Shown: in pieces, positions 25,772 to 34,725 of the stretch
How positions within the stretch are numbered: position 1 is the first letter of the stretch
Layout of the letters: each line of letters opens with the position of its first letter
NCBI RefSeq assembly: GCF_003205205.1
Contig: NZ_QJRL01000017.1
Coordinates: forward strand, 1 to 64,000
DNA from: Pseudomonas sp. LB-090624
GTDB taxonomy: Bacteria; Pseudomonadota; Gammaproteobacteria; Pseudomonadales; Pseudomonadaceae
Length of the DNA: 64,000 nt
Direction of reading: 5' to 3'
The notes under the pieces: model-generated
What the model was told of the DNA's origin: nothing
Seen by the model: only the letters and a program-made list of their open reading frames with translations
Database searches by the model: none
Program-made: the position numbers and the translations under genes

Positions 25772-27484
25772 TCAGGGCTGCCAGTCAACCCCACTGTCTT
25801 CCAGATAGGCATCCACCGCTGCGCCCACGGTCGGGTGAAAGGCCTTCTCCCCCATGTGCTCGAACAACTCGAACTGCCGCATCTTGTCCTTCACCGGGTC
25901 CTTCATTTCGGCGAACTGCAACTCTACCCCCCGCGCCTCCAGTGCCCGGTCCAGTTCGGCCAGCATGTCCGCCGAAGTGATATCGATGCTGGTCACCGGC
26001 TCAGCGGCAATGACCACTCGCTGTACCGGCGTTGGCGACGCGTCTACCGCCGCCATCACGGTGTGCTGGAACTGCTCGGCGTTGGCAAAGAACAACGGCG
26101 CGTCCCAGCGCAGCAGCACCAGCCCTGGAATACGCCGGGCCTGTGGATAACGCTGCACGTCATGGTAGCCGCGCAGCCCATCCGCCCGGCCGAGCACCGC
26201 GTGGTGCGGCCGCCAGCCGTCCCACAGGAACTCGATCACCGAAATCGCCACGGCAATGCAGATACCGGGAATGGCGCCGAACACCGCCACACCGACAAAG
26301 CAGGTGAACGACAGCCAGAATTCCCACTGCTGCATGCGGAAGATACGCTTGAGGTCGGCAATTTCGAACAACCCCAGGGCAGCAGCAATCACTACGGCAG
26401 CCAAAGCACTGTTGGGCAGGTGTTGCATCAGATTGGGCGCAACCAGCAGCAACAGGGTTACCGCCAGCGCGCCGATGATGCCGGTGAGCTGGGTCTGCGA
26501 GCCGGCGGCTTCGGCCACTGGGGTGCGCGATGAACTGCTGCTGATCGGAATGCCCTGGAACAGCCCCGAGGCCAGGTTGGCCACGCCCAGGCCGAACATT
26601 TCCTGGTTGGGGTTCACCGGCATCTTGAGGCGCGCGGCGTAGGAGCGTGACAGCACACTGGTGTCGGCGAACGACACCAGCGCCACGGCAATACCGCCCA
26701 GTAGCACCTCGACCAGGTCAATGTCGCTCACCCAGGGGAAGACGAAGCTTGGCAGGCCCTGGGGCAATTGCCCGAGTACCTTGACGCCCATTTGATCGAG
26801 CTTGAACAGGCTCACTGCCAGCGTCGCCAGTACCACGGCGATCAGTATGCCGGGCAGGCGCTTGAACGGTTTGAGCAACAGGATCAGCGCCAGGCTACCG
26901 GCACCCACGATGAAGCTTGGCCAGTGCCCTTGGCCGGCAAACAGCGCCTGGCCCAAGTACCAAAGGTCGCGCAAGGGCCCTTCGCTGTCGACTTTGATGC
27001 CGAACAGCTTGGGCAGCTGGCTGATCAATACGGTCAGGGCGATGCCGTTCATGTATCCATAGCGGATGGGCTTGGACAGCAACTCGGTGATAAAGCCCAG
27101 GCGCAGCAGCCCGGCAATCACACAGAACCCCCCGGCGACCAGTGCCATCATACTGGCGATGGCGATAGCCCGCTGCGGGTCGCTGGCGGCGTACTGCACC
27201 ACCACCGCCAGGATCGGCGCGGCCAGCGCCGAGTCCGGGCCCAGCACCAGGATGCGGCTGGGACCAAACAGGGCATAGGCCAGCAGGGGGATGATGGTGG
27301 CGTACAGGCCATAGATGCCGGGGACGCCGGAAGCCTCGGCGTAGGCGATGCCCACAGGCACCAGCATGGTGGTGAGCACCAGGCCGGCGGCGATGTCCTT
27401 GGGCAGCCAGGCAGCTTTGTAGTGGAGCAAGGTGACCAAGCCGGGTAACCAGCGTTGCCAGTCGAAACGAGTGGGTGGGGGCAT
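25772..27484 (-). CDS. SulP-family anion permease with STAS domain
   Basis: A 570-residue SulP transporter. The N-terminal half has the signature AAGLVLTTMLVPVGIAYAEASGVPGIYGLY (about 33-62). About a dozen membrane segments follow up to residue 425, then a cytoplasmic STAS domain near 440-555 (FFANAEQFQHTV...VVIAAEPVTSIDITSADMLAELDRALEARGVEL). Family substrates are sulfate, bicarbonate or dicarboxylates; sulfate is a default label only. It converges with the efflux operon and lies downstream of the ychF terminator. Confidence 0.92.
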   Translation of the reverse strand: MPPPTRFDWQRWLPGLVTLLHYKAAWLPKDIAAGLVLTTMLVPVGIAYAEASGVPGIYGLYATIIPLLAYALFGPSRILVLGPDSALAAPILAVVVQYAASDPQRAIAIASMMALVAGGFCVIAGLLRLGFITELLSKPIRYGYMNGIALTVLISQLPKLFGIKVDSEGPLRDLWYLGQALFAGQGHWPSFIVGAGSLALILLLKPFKRLPGILIAVVLATLAVSLFKLDQMGVKVLGQLPQGLPSFVFPWVSDIDLVEVLLGGIAVALVSFADTSVLSRSYAARLKMPVNPNQEMFGLGVANLASGLFQGIPISSSSSRTPVAEAAGSQTQLTGIIGALAVTLLLLVAPNLMQHLPNSALAAVVIAAALGLFEIADLKRIFRMQQWEFWLSFTCFVGVAVFGAIPGICIAVAISVIEFLWDGWRPHHAVLGRADGLRGYHDVQRYPQARRIPGLVLLRWDAPLFFANAEQFQHTVMAAVDASPTPVQRVVIAAEPVTSIDITSADMLAELDRALEARGVELQFAEMKDPVKDKMRQFELFEHMGEKAFHPTVGAAVDAYLEDSGVDWQP

Positions 27485-27600
27485 GGTGTCGGCTCGGGGC
27501 GGGAAGGGCGCTGAACCTCAGCTTAGATGCTGAAGGCGGGCGCCGCGTTGCGGCCCATCGCTACACACGCCGCTCCTGCACAGGGTGCTTGTGTCTGGGC

Positions 27601-27638
27601 AAAACAAAACCCCTTGAAGCGCAAGCCTCAAGGGGTTT
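27601..27638 (-). terminator. Rho-independent terminator of ychF operon
   Basis: Eleven-base arms AAACCCCTTGA (27607-27617) and TCAAGGGGTTT (27628-27638) form a hairpin. Read on the minus strand it is followed by TGTTTTGCC-type T-rich sequence, 22 bases after the ychF stop. Confidence 0.85.
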
Positions 27639-27659
27639 GTGGGTGCTGCAGGCTACCGC

Positions 27660-28760
27660 TTAGACGTTGAAGCGGAAGTGCATCACATCACCGTCTTTGA
27701 CGATGTAGTCCTTGCCTTCCAGACGCCACTTACCGGCTTCCTTGGCACCGCTTTCACCCTTGAACTGGATGAAGTCGTCATAGGCCACCACTTCAGCGCG
27801 GATGAAGCCTTTTTCGAAGTCAGTGTGAATCACACCCGCCGCCTGTGGCGCGGTGGCACCGACCCGCACGGTCCAGGCGCGGACTTCCTGCACGCCGGCA
27901 GTGAAGTAGGTCTGCAGGTTCAGCAGCTCGTAACCGGCGCGGATCACGCGGTTCAGGCCAGGCTCTTCAAGGCCCAGGGCCTCCAGGAACATGTCTTTCT
28001 CTTCACCGTCATCCAGCTCGGCGATTTCTGCTTCGATCTTGTTGCACACCGGCACCACGACCGCGCCTTCTTCCTCGGCAATGGCCTTGACCACGTCCAG
28101 GTGCGGGTTGTTGTCGAAGCCGTCTTCAGCGACGTTGGCGATGTACATCACCGGCTTGCTGGTCAGCAGGTGGAAGCCACGGATCAGGGCCTTTTCGTCC
28201 TCAGCCATGTTCTTCATCAGGCTGCGCGCAGGCTTGCCTTCGGTGAAGTGCGGGATCAGCTTTTCCAGAATGGCCTTCTGCGCCAGGGCATCCTTGTCGC
28301 CACCCTTGGCGTTGCGCGCTACCTTCTGCAGTTGCTTTTCGCAGCTGTCGAGGTCGGCGAAGATCAGTTCGAGGTCGATGATCTCGATGTCACGCTTGGG
28401 GTCGACGCTGTTGGAAACGTGGATCACGTTCTCGTCTTCGAAGCAGCGCACAACGTGGGCAATAGCGTCGGTTTCGCGGATGTTGGCGAGGAACTTGTTG
28501 CCCAGGCCTTCGCCTTTCGAGGCACCGGCAACCAGGCCGGCGATGTCGACGAACTCCATGGTGGTCGGCAGGATGCGGTTCGGCTTGACGATTTCAGCCA
28601 GCGCAGCCAGACGCGCATCGGGCATCGGCACGATCCCGCTGTTCGGCTCGATGGTGCAGAAAGGGAAGTTCTCCGCCGCGATGCCAGACTTGGTCAAGGC
28701 GTTGAACAGGGTGGACTTGCCGACGTTGGGCAGGCCGACGATGCCGCAATTGAAACCCAT
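27660..28760 (-). CDS. ychF: Ribosome-binding ATPase YchF (OLA1 family)
   Basis: A 366-residue Obg-like P-loop protein. G1 is GLPNVGKSTLFNAL at about 8-21, switch regions include TIEPNSGIVPMPD, G3-like DIAGLV near 71, and the YchF-specific coiled coil is at about 130-200. The C-terminal TGS domain contains TYFTAGVQEVRAW and ends in the typical KDYIVKDGDVMHFRFNV strand. YchF binds ribosomes and prefers ATP. It is the last gene of rplY-pth-ychF, 24 bases after pth. Confidence 0.97.
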   Translation of the reverse strand: MGFNCGIVGLPNVGKSTLFNALTKSGIAAENFPFCTIEPNSGIVPMPDARLAALAEIVKPNRILPTTMEFVDIAGLVAGASKGEGLGNKFLANIRETDAIAHVVRCFEDENVIHVSNSVDPKRDIEIIDLELIFADLDSCEKQLQKVARNAKGGDKDALAQKAILEKLIPHFTEGKPARSLMKNMAEDEKALIRGFHLLTSKPVMYIANVAEDGFDNNPHLDVVKAIAEEEGAVVVPVCNKIEAEIAELDDGEEKDMFLEALGLEEPGLNRVIRAGYELLNLQTYFTAGVQEVRAWTVRVGATAPQAAGVIHTDFEKGFIRAEVVAYDDFIQFKGESGAKEAGKWRLEGKDYIVKDGDVMHFRFNV

Positions 28761-28784
28761 GGGTATTCCCCTCTCTAAAGGAAA

Positions 28785-29369
28785 TCAGGCCTTCTGGCTG
28801 TGCAGCTCGCGCATCGCCTTGGCAAAATCGCCGGCAAGCACGTCCGGCAGCACGCCGAGGGCAAAATCGATGCTGGCGTCGAGCTTCTCCTGCTCGGCGC
28901 GCGGCGCGCGGCCCAGGACGAAGTTGGAGACCAGTTTGGCGTCACCCGGGTGGCCGATGCCAAGCCGCAGGCGGTGGAAGTCGTTCTGGTTGCCGAGCTG
29001 CGCGATGATGTCGCGCAGGCCGTTGTGCCCCCCATGGCCGCCGCCGCGCTTGAGCTTGGCAACGCCCGGAGGCAGGTCGAGTTCGTCGTGCGCCACCAGG
29101 ATCGCTTCCGGCTTGATGCGGAAGAAATTGGCCAATGCCGCTACGGCCTGACCGCTACGGTTCATGTAGGTGGTGGGGATCAACAAACGAACGTCGTTGC
29201 CCTGATGGCTGAACTTAGCCGTCAGGCCGAAATATTTTTTGTCAGCGGTCAGCGATACACGCTGGGCGCTGGCAATGCGTTCAACGAAAAGAGCCCCTGC
29301 GTTATGCCGGGTCTGTTCGTATTCGGGGCCGGGGTTACCCAGGCCAACGATCAACTGGATGGCGGTCAC
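28785..29369 (-). CDS. pth: Peptidyl-tRNA hydrolase
   Basis: A 194-residue Pth, which recycles peptidyl-tRNA released from stalled ribosomes. The active-site pattern is clear: IVGLGNPGPEYEQTRHNAGALF (catalytic His in TRHNAG), TYMNRSGQ, and HDELDLPPG...GGGHGGHNGLRDI. I chose the GTG at 29369 (encoding MTAIQL...) because AAGGAAGAG lies about nine bases upstream and family N-termini begin there; the open frame continues 22 codons further without support. It lies between rplY and ychF. Confidence 0.96.
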   Translation of the reverse strand: MTAIQLIVGLGNPGPEYEQTRHNAGALFVERIASAQRVSLTADKKYFGLTAKFSHQGNDVRLLIPTTYMNRSGQAVAALANFFRIKPEAILVAHDELDLPPGVAKLKRGGGHGGHNGLRDIIAQLGNQNDFHRLRLGIGHPGDAKLVSNFVLGRAPRAEQEKLDASIDFALGVLPDVLAGDFAKAMRELHSQKA

Positions 29370-29450
29370 GTCAGGGGCTCTTCCTTGGAGTTGGTGGGTT
29401 ACAGGGCGCGGCGCGCACTGTAACCCGATCAACACCGGCGTGCGAGTGGA

Positions 29451-30050
29451 TTACTCGGCAGCGCCTTCGTCAGCAGCTTCAGCGGCAACGCGCGGAGCGT
29501 GAACGTTGGCAACAGCTTTGTCATCACCGTGGGCCAGAGCTACGAACTCTACGCCTTTCGGAGCTTTCAGGTCCGACAGGTGGATGATGGTGCCGATTTC
29601 AGCGTTGGCCAGGTCGACTTCGATGAACTCTGGCAGGTCTTTGGCTTCGCAGGAAACTTCGATCTGCGATTCAACGTGCGAGATCTCGCCGCCTTTCTTG
29701 ACCGGTGCTTCTTCGTTGATGAAGTGCACTGGAACAACAGCAGTCAGCTTCTGGCCAGCTACGACGCGAACGAAGTCGGCGTGCATGATGAAGCCTTTGG
29801 CTGGGTGACGCTGCATGGCCTTGACCACGACGTTCTGCTTGGCGCCGTCGACGTTCAGTTCGATAACGTGGCTGAAGGCAGCTTCGTTTTCGAACAGCTT
29901 GGCGATTTCCTTGGCCACGATGGTCAGGGATTGGGCTTCTTTATCGCCACCGTAAACTACGGCAGGGATGCTGGCGGCGTGACGCAGGCGGCGGCTCGCA
30001 CCTTTCCCCAGGTCAGTACGCGCTTGGGCGTTCAGGATGAAATCAGTCAT
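29451..30050 (-). CDS. rplY: 50S ribosomal protein L25, long (Ctc/TL5) form
   Basis: A 199-residue L25/TL5. The N-terminal 5S-rRNA-binding domain (about 1-95) contains RTDLGKGASRRLRHAASIPAVVYGG, followed by the C-terminal beta domain of Ctc-type L25 and a short acidic, Ala-rich tail. E. coli L25 has only the first domain; the long form is usual in pseudomonads. The start is the ATG at 30050 (MTDFIL); an upstream in-frame ATG has no similarity. It begins the rplY-pth-ychF unit, downstream of the prs terminator. Confidence 0.97.
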   Translation of the reverse strand: MTDFILNAQARTDLGKGASRRLRHAASIPAVVYGGDKEAQSLTIVAKEIAKLFENEAAFSHVIELNVDGAKQNVVVKAMQRHPAKGFIMHADFVRVVAGQKLTAVVPVHFINEEAPVKKGGEISHVESQIEVSCEAKDLPEFIEVDLANAEIGTIIHLSDLKAPKGVEFVALAHGDDKAVANVHAPRVAAEAADEGAAE

Positions 30051-30110
30051 TTTGCTTCTCCAAAATAGCCTCCCGAATGGCGTTTGCGACCAGCGCCAGA
30101 CGGGGATGGC

Positions 30111-30146
30111 AAAAAAGCCCCGCCCCAACACAGGTTGGGGCGGGGC
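30111..30146 (-). terminator. Rho-independent terminator of prs
   Basis: Ten-base arms GCCCCGCCCC (30117-30126) and GGGGCGGGGC (30137-30146) surround a ten-base loop. On the minus strand the stem is followed by TTTTTT, directly after prs. Confidence 0.92.
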
Positions 30147-30170
30147 GCTTCACATCAACACGTGTTCCGC

Positions 30171-31112
30171 TTAGCGGAACATCGCGCTGATCGATTCTTC
30201 GTTGCTGATGCGGCGTACCGCTTCAGCGACAACCGGTGCGATATCCAGCTGGCGGATACGGTCACAGGCTTGAGCAGCGGCGGACAGCGGAACGGTGTTT
30301 GTCACCACCAACTCGTCCAGCACCGACTTCTCGATGTTCTCGATCGCGCGGCCCGACAGGACAGGGTGCGTGCAGTAGGCGTAAACCTTGGCAGCGCCGT
30401 GTTCTTTCAGGGCTTTGGCCGCGTGGCACAGAGTGCCGGCGGTGTCGACCATGTCGTCTACCAGGATGCAGGTGCGCCCTTCGACGTCGCCGATGATGTG
30501 CATGACCTCGGAGTGGTTTGCCTTCTCACGGCGTTTGTCGATGATACCCAGATCGACGCCCAGGGACTTGGCGACGGCGCGTGCGCGCACAACACCACCG
30601 ATGTCCGGGGAGACGATCATCAGGTTCTCGAAACGCTGGTCTTCGATGTCGTCAACCAGTACGGGCGAGCCGTAGATGTTGTCGACGGGGATATCGAAGA
30701 AGCCTTGGATTTGGTCAGCGTGCAGGTCGACGGTAAGTACACGGTCGATACCTACGACAGTGAGCATGTCAGCAACGACTTTGGCGCTGATGGCTACACG
30801 TGCCGAACGCGGACGGCGGTCCTGGCGGGCATATCCGAAGTAAGGAATCACGGCGGTGATTCGGGATGCTGAGGAGCGGCGGAAGGCGTCGGCCATCACT
30901 ACCAGTTCCATCAGGTTATCGTTGGTCGGGGCACAGGTCGGCTGAATAATGAAAACGTCTTTACCGCGAACATTTTCATTGATCTCAGTACTGATCTCAC
31001 CATCGGAGAATTTACCGACAGAGACGTCACCGAGAGGGATATGCAGCTGACGTACGACACGCCGAGCCAGATCGGGGTTAGCGTTCCCCGTAAAGACCAT
31101 CATCTTGGACAC
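30171..31112 (-). CDS. prs: Ribose-phosphate pyrophosphokinase
   Basis: A 313-residue PRPP synthetase making phosphoribosyl pyrophosphate from ribose 5-phosphate and ATP for nucleotide, His and Trp synthesis. Key parts are YARQDRR near 95-101, the metal-binding VDLHADQIQGFF, and the PRPP loop ILVDDMVDTAGTL near 215-227. I chose GTG at 31112 (MSKMMVFTG) since this N-terminus is the usual one; ATGs two codons later or far upstream are less likely. It lies 49 bases downstream of tRNA-Gln. Confidence 0.97.
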   Translation of the reverse strand: MSKMMVFTGNANPDLARRVVRQLHIPLGDVSVGKFSDGEISTEINENVRGKDVFIIQPTCAPTNDNLMELVVMADAFRRSSASRITAVIPYFGYARQDRRPRSARVAISAKVVADMLTVVGIDRVLTVDLHADQIQGFFDIPVDNIYGSPVLVDDIEDQRFENLMIVSPDIGGVVRARAVAKSLGVDLGIIDKRREKANHSEVMHIIGDVEGRTCILVDDMVDTAGTLCHAAKALKEHGAAKVYAYCTHPVLSGRAIENIEKSVLDELVVTNTVPLSAAAQACDRIRQLDIAPVVAEAVRRISNEESISAMFR

Positions 31113-31160
31113 GCGCAGTACCTGAAGGCTGAGGGTATACCTGGATGAGTATAAGGAAAA

Positions 31161-31235
31161 TGGCAGGGGCGGCTGGATTCGAACCAACGCATGGCAGGAT
31201 CAAAACCTGCTGCCTTACCGCTTGGCGACGCCCCT
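31161..31235 (-). tRNA. tRNA-Gln (UUG)
   Basis: A 75-base gene with encoded CCA. The acceptor stem AGGGGCG pairs with CGCCCCT. The D-arm contains CAAGCGGTAAGGC, the anticodon loop is TTTTGAT with TTG anticodon, and the T-loop is GGTTCGAATCC. It lies between ispE and prs, a common pseudomonad location. Confidence 0.95.
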
Positions 31236-31256
31236 GTATCTGTTGCTTGCGAACGC

Positions 31257-32117
31257 TTATGCGCTCGACTTCTTGACCAGACTTTGCAGCTTGCGATGCA
31301 ACATCGAAACATTGCTTCCTTTCGCCACAAACCCTGTTTGGGTCGCTGAAAGAAGGGCCAGAACTTTATCAGCTTCGGCTTTGCTTGGGAAGGCCCCAAA
31401 CACACAACTTCCAGTGCCGGTTAGCCGAGCCTCAGTGAATTTTCCCAGTGAATTCAACGCATTGCGAACTTCTGGGTAATTCTGCTCTACCACCGGTTGG
31501 CAGTCATTTCGACTGTTTCCCTCGGGAACGGGGCGCATCTTAAGGGGGAGAGAATCACGTGTCAACTGTGGATGTGAAAAAATTTCTACTGTGCTGACAG
31601 ACACTTGCGGCACCAGCACGACATACCAGGGTTCCTCCGGGTCGACCGGGGTCAGTTGCTCGCCCACACCCTGGGCGAACGCGGCGTGGCCGCGTACGAA
31701 CACCGGCACATCGGCACCCAGGCTCAGCCCCAGTGCGGCCAGGCGGTCTTCGTCCCAGTCCAGTTGCCACAGGTGGGCGAGGGCCAGCAGGGTGGTGGCG
31801 GCATCCGAGCTGCCGCCACCGATGCCACCGCCCATGGGCAGTACCTTGGTCAGCCAGATGTCGGCGCCCAAGGTGGTACCGGACTGTTCCTGCAGCGCGC
31901 GCGCGGCGCGCACGATCAGGTTGCTGTCGTGCGGTACCGCAGCGATCTCGGTGTGCAGGCGAATCACGCCATCGTCACGCAGGGCGAAACTCAGTTCGTC
32001 GCCATGGTCCAGAAACTGAAATACCGTTTCCAGTTCGTGGTAGCCATCTGCGCGGCGGCCGATGATGTGCAGCCACAGGTTGAGCTTGGCCGGGGCGGGC
32101 AGGGTGAGCTTTTGCAT
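31257..32117 (-). CDS. ispE: 4-diphosphocytidyl-2-C-methyl-D-erythritol kinase
   Basis: A 286-residue GHMP kinase of the MEP isoprenoid pathway. The N-terminal LPAPAKLNLWLHIIGRRADGYHELETVFQFLD is typical, with Lys12 in the PAKLN motif, and the ATP-binding loop PMGGGIGGGSSDAATTL lies near 92-108. The C-terminal GTGSCVFGAF motif is also present. Its start lies four bases after lolB, so they are co-transcribed. Confidence 0.97.
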   Translation of the reverse strand: MQKLTLPAPAKLNLWLHIIGRRADGYHELETVFQFLDHGDELSFALRDDGVIRLHTEIAAVPHDSNLIVRAARALQEQSGTTLGADIWLTKVLPMGGGIGGGSSDAATTLLALAHLWQLDWDEDRLAALGLSLGADVPVFVRGHAAFAQGVGEQLTPVDPEEPWYVVLVPQVSVSTVEIFSHPQLTRDSLPLKMRPVPEGNSRNDCQPVVEQNYPEVRNALNSLGKFTEARLTGTGSCVFGAFPSKAEADKVLALLSATQTGFVAKGSNVSMLHRKLQSLVKKSSA

Positions 32118-32121
32118 GCGA

Positions 32122-32739
32122 TCAATGCCCCAGCTGGCGCGGCTGCCAGTCCTTGACCACCAGGGTCACGTCCAGGTCCTTGCCGTGCAGCTTCAGGCGC
32201 TCGGGCAACCAGTAGCCGTTCTGTTCGGTGTAGCTCAGGTATTGCACCTGCCAGCCATCCTGGTCGAGGCTGGCCAGGCGGCTGTCGCCATCCAGGGTCA
32301 GCTTGCTCTTGCTGTCGGGGGCGGGCAGGCCGCGTACCCACCAGACCAGGTGCGACACCGGCAGCTGCCAGCCCAGTTGTTCTTCCAGCAGGGCTTCCGG
32401 GCTGGTGGCTTCGTAGCGGCCCTGGTTGGCCACTTCCAGCACCACGCCACCCGGGCGGCCGGTCAGGCGTGCGGCGCCACGGCCCAGCGGGCCTGCCAGG
32501 CGAATGTCGTAATAGTCCTGACGCTGCAGCCAGAACAGCGTGCCGCTGCCGGAATCGCGCGGGGCGCGGATGCCGACCTTGCCGTTGATCTGCCAGCCAT
32601 CGAGGCTGCTCAGCTGCTCTTTGTGGGCGCGCCACTGCTGCGGGTCGCCGTGGCCCTGCAGGGCCTCGCGGCTACCGAAGCCGGCACAGCCGGCCAGCAG
32701 GGCGATCAGGGTGAAGGTGATGCAATGGCGCAGGAACAT
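32122..32739 (-). CDS. lolB: Outer-membrane lipoprotein LolB
   Basis: A 205-residue lipoprotein receptor that takes lipoproteins from LolA and inserts them in the outer membrane. The signal peptide ends with lipobox LLAGC (Cys18). The mature part has the LolB strands WQINGKVGIRAPRDSGSGTLFW and YDIRLAGPLGRGAARLTGRPGGVVL. It is flanked by the TPR lipoprotein gene (4 bases upstream) and ispE (4 bases downstream), the conserved pseudomonad order. Confidence 0.96.
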   Translation of the reverse strand: MFLRHCITFTLIALLAGCAGFGSREALQGHGDPQQWRAHKEQLSSLDGWQINGKVGIRAPRDSGSGTLFWLQRQDYYDIRLAGPLGRGAARLTGRPGGVVLEVANQGRYEATSPEALLEEQLGWQLPVSHLVWWVRGLPAPDSKSKLTLDGDSRLASLDQDGWQVQYLSYTEQNGYWLPERLKLHGKDLDVTLVVKDWQPRQLGH

Positions 32740-32743
32740 GGCG

Positions 32744-34465
32744 TTAAAGGGTCTCGGATCCGGTCAGGCGCAGGATGGTCTTGCGCAGGATGGGGCTGTC
32801 GGGCTGGGCTTCGAAGCCTTTGGCCCAGACCTGGCGGGCTTCGCGGCGCTTGCCGTTGGCCCACAGTACTTCGCCCAGGTGGGCAGCCACTTCATGGTCG
32901 GGGAAGTTGGCAAAGGCCAGGCGCAGGTAGGTTTCGGCGGCGTCGAGGTTGCCCTGGCGGTAGTTGACCCAACCCAGGCTGTCGAGCACTGCCGGGTCGT
33001 CCGGCGTCAGCTGGTGGGCCTTGTCGATCAGCGACTGGGCTTCGGCGTAGCGGGTGGTGCGGTCGGCCAGGGTGTAGCCCAAGGCGTTCAGGGCCATGGC
33101 GTTTTCCGGCTCGCGGGCGATGATGGCGCGCAGGTCTTTTTCCATCTGCGCCAAGTCGTCGCGTTTCTCGGCCAGCATGGCGCGGGTATAGAGCAAGTTG
33201 AGGTCGTCGGGGTAGCGCTGGATGGCTTGCTGGAGCACTTGGCTGGCCTGGGCATCCTTGTTGTTGTTGCTGTAGCTTTCCGATTCGATCAGGTACAGCT
33301 GGATGGCGTAGTCCGGTTGCGCTTCGCGGGCTTCGGCGAGCAGGCGCGAAGCCTCGCTGGCGCGGCCGTTGGCGATCAGGATGTCAGCCTGGCGCAGCTG
33401 CGCCGGCAGGTAGTCGGGGCCGGGGCCCACCAGGGCGTATTCGCGCAAGGCGCCGGCGGGGTCGTGGCGTTCTTCGCGGATGCGCCCCAGGTTGAGGTGG
33501 GCGGCGTCAACGTTGCTATCGCGTTCGACCAGCTCCTGCAGATAGCCTTCAGCTTCATCCCAGTCCTTGTTCTCCAGGCATACCAGGGCTAGCGAGTAGC
33601 GCAGCTCGTCATCGTCCGGGTACTGCTGGACCAGGCTGAGGAACTCGCCTTTCGCGTCGGCGATGCGGTCCTGCTCGACGAGGGTGCGCGCGTAGGTCAG
33701 GCGCAGGCGCTTGTCGTCCGGGTTGTCACGAATGGCCCCGCGCAGCAATGGCAGGGCCTCCGGACCACGGTCCAGGGCCTGGAGCAGGCGGGCGCGCAGC
33801 AGGACCGGGGCGATTTCGCCGTTCTGCGCGGGGTGCGACTCGAGCAGTTCCAGGGCTTCCTCGGCCTTGCCGTCCTGGTTCAGCAGCAGGGCCTTGCCGA
33901 AGACCAGCTGGCCGTTATCCGGGTATTTCGCCAGCAGCCGCTCGAAGCTTTGCAGCAGGCCGTCGCGGGTGCTTTGGTCGGTTTCGGCGGCTGACAGGGC
34001 GAGGAAATCGAAATGGGTATCGCCCTGGCCTTGCAGAACCTTTTCCATATAGGCCATGGAATCGTCATAGCGGCCGGCGCGGGCCAGCTGGATGGCGGCG
34101 GCACGCTGGGCGTCGAGGTTCTGCGGGTCGTTGCGCGCCCAGACCAGGGCATTGTCCAGCGACGGCTCGTCGGCGCCCAGGTATTCGGCAATGCGGTAGG
34201 CCCGTTCGGAAATCCCGGGGTCCTGGGTTTTTGCCGCCTGGTCGGTGTAGTTGGCCAGGGCTATGTCGAAACGGTTGCGCTGGCCGGCCAGCTCTGCCAC
34301 CAACAGGCTATAGAGTGTGTCCTGCTTGAACGAACCATACACCACGGGCTTTTCCGCCTCTGCCTTGCCAGCTTCGGCGACGGGAGGCTCGGCCTTTTGC
34401 GGGGCCAGGCTCTGGCAGCCCTGGAGCAGGGCGAAGGCAAGCAGCAATGCGTATGGTTTGTTCAT
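32744..34465 (-). CDS. TPR-repeat outer-membrane lipoprotein
   Basis: A 573-residue protein with a signal peptide ending at lipobox LLQGC (Cys about 16). It has roughly ten tetratricopeptide repeats from about residue 60 to the end. The best are VAELAGQRNRFDIALANYTDQAAKT, AAHLNLGRIREERHDPAGALREYALV and VLDSLGWVNYRQGNLDAAETYLRLAF. TPR arrays mediate protein contacts; an envelope scaffold role is likely but unproven. I set the start at ATG 34465 (MNKPYALLL), where the signal peptide begins. The operon with lolB and ispE starts here. Confidence 0.9.
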   Translation of the reverse strand: MNKPYALLLAFALLQGCQSLAPQKAEPPVAEAGKAEAEKPVVYGSFKQDTLYSLLVAELAGQRNRFDIALANYTDQAAKTQDPGISERAYRIAEYLGADEPSLDNALVWARNDPQNLDAQRAAAIQLARAGRYDDSMAYMEKVLQGQGDTHFDFLALSAAETDQSTRDGLLQSFERLLAKYPDNGQLVFGKALLLNQDGKAEEALELLESHPAQNGEIAPVLLRARLLQALDRGPEALPLLRGAIRDNPDDKRLRLTYARTLVEQDRIADAKGEFLSLVQQYPDDDELRYSLALVCLENKDWDEAEGYLQELVERDSNVDAAHLNLGRIREERHDPAGALREYALVGPGPDYLPAQLRQADILIANGRASEASRLLAEAREAQPDYAIQLYLIESESYSNNNKDAQASQVLQQAIQRYPDDLNLLYTRAMLAEKRDDLAQMEKDLRAIIAREPENAMALNALGYTLADRTTRYAEAQSLIDKAHQLTPDDPAVLDSLGWVNYRQGNLDAAETYLRLAFANFPDHEVAAHLGEVLWANGKRREARQVWAKGFEAQPDSPILRKTILRLTGSETL

Positions 34466-34634
34466 AGAAGGCTTATTAGGAGGACTCACCGGCGGTCGGA
34501 GCATGATGACACAAGCGCGGTGGCAAACCCACCTGCGAAGGTATGAAGCATACGCTCAGCATATGCAGACCGCGCTGCCCGCGCAGGGTTCGCCTCAGGC
34601 TTGCCATGATGCCCAGCGCTCGTGCTCGCTCTCA

Positions 34635-34695
34635 TGCTGCTGCTGCTGCTGCTGCTGCTGCTTCTGCTTCTGCTTCTGCTTCTGCTTCTGCTTCT
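34635..34695. repeat. Trinucleotide/hexanucleotide microsatellite
   Basis: Nine perfect TGC units (34635-34661) pass directly into five TTCTGC units plus TTCT (34662-34695). This 61-base tract lies in the 573-base gap between the TPR gene and hemA and is rare for a GC-rich core region. Length variation by slippage is plausible. Confidence 0.9.
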
Positions 34696-34725
34696 AAGCG
34701 CGCGATAGTTCAGGCGACGCAGATT

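Noticed and set aside
26768..27448. 226-codon frame opposite the SulP gene
   Set aside because: Gln/Gly/His-rich shadow of a membrane protein gene; no similarity.
27639..28778. 379-codon frame opposite ychF
   Set aside because: Antisense shadow of ychF, low complexity and no start signal.
32540..33592. 350-codon frame opposite the TPR gene
   Set aside because: Antisense of a repetitive TPR gene; Val/Gly/Gln-rich product without a motif.
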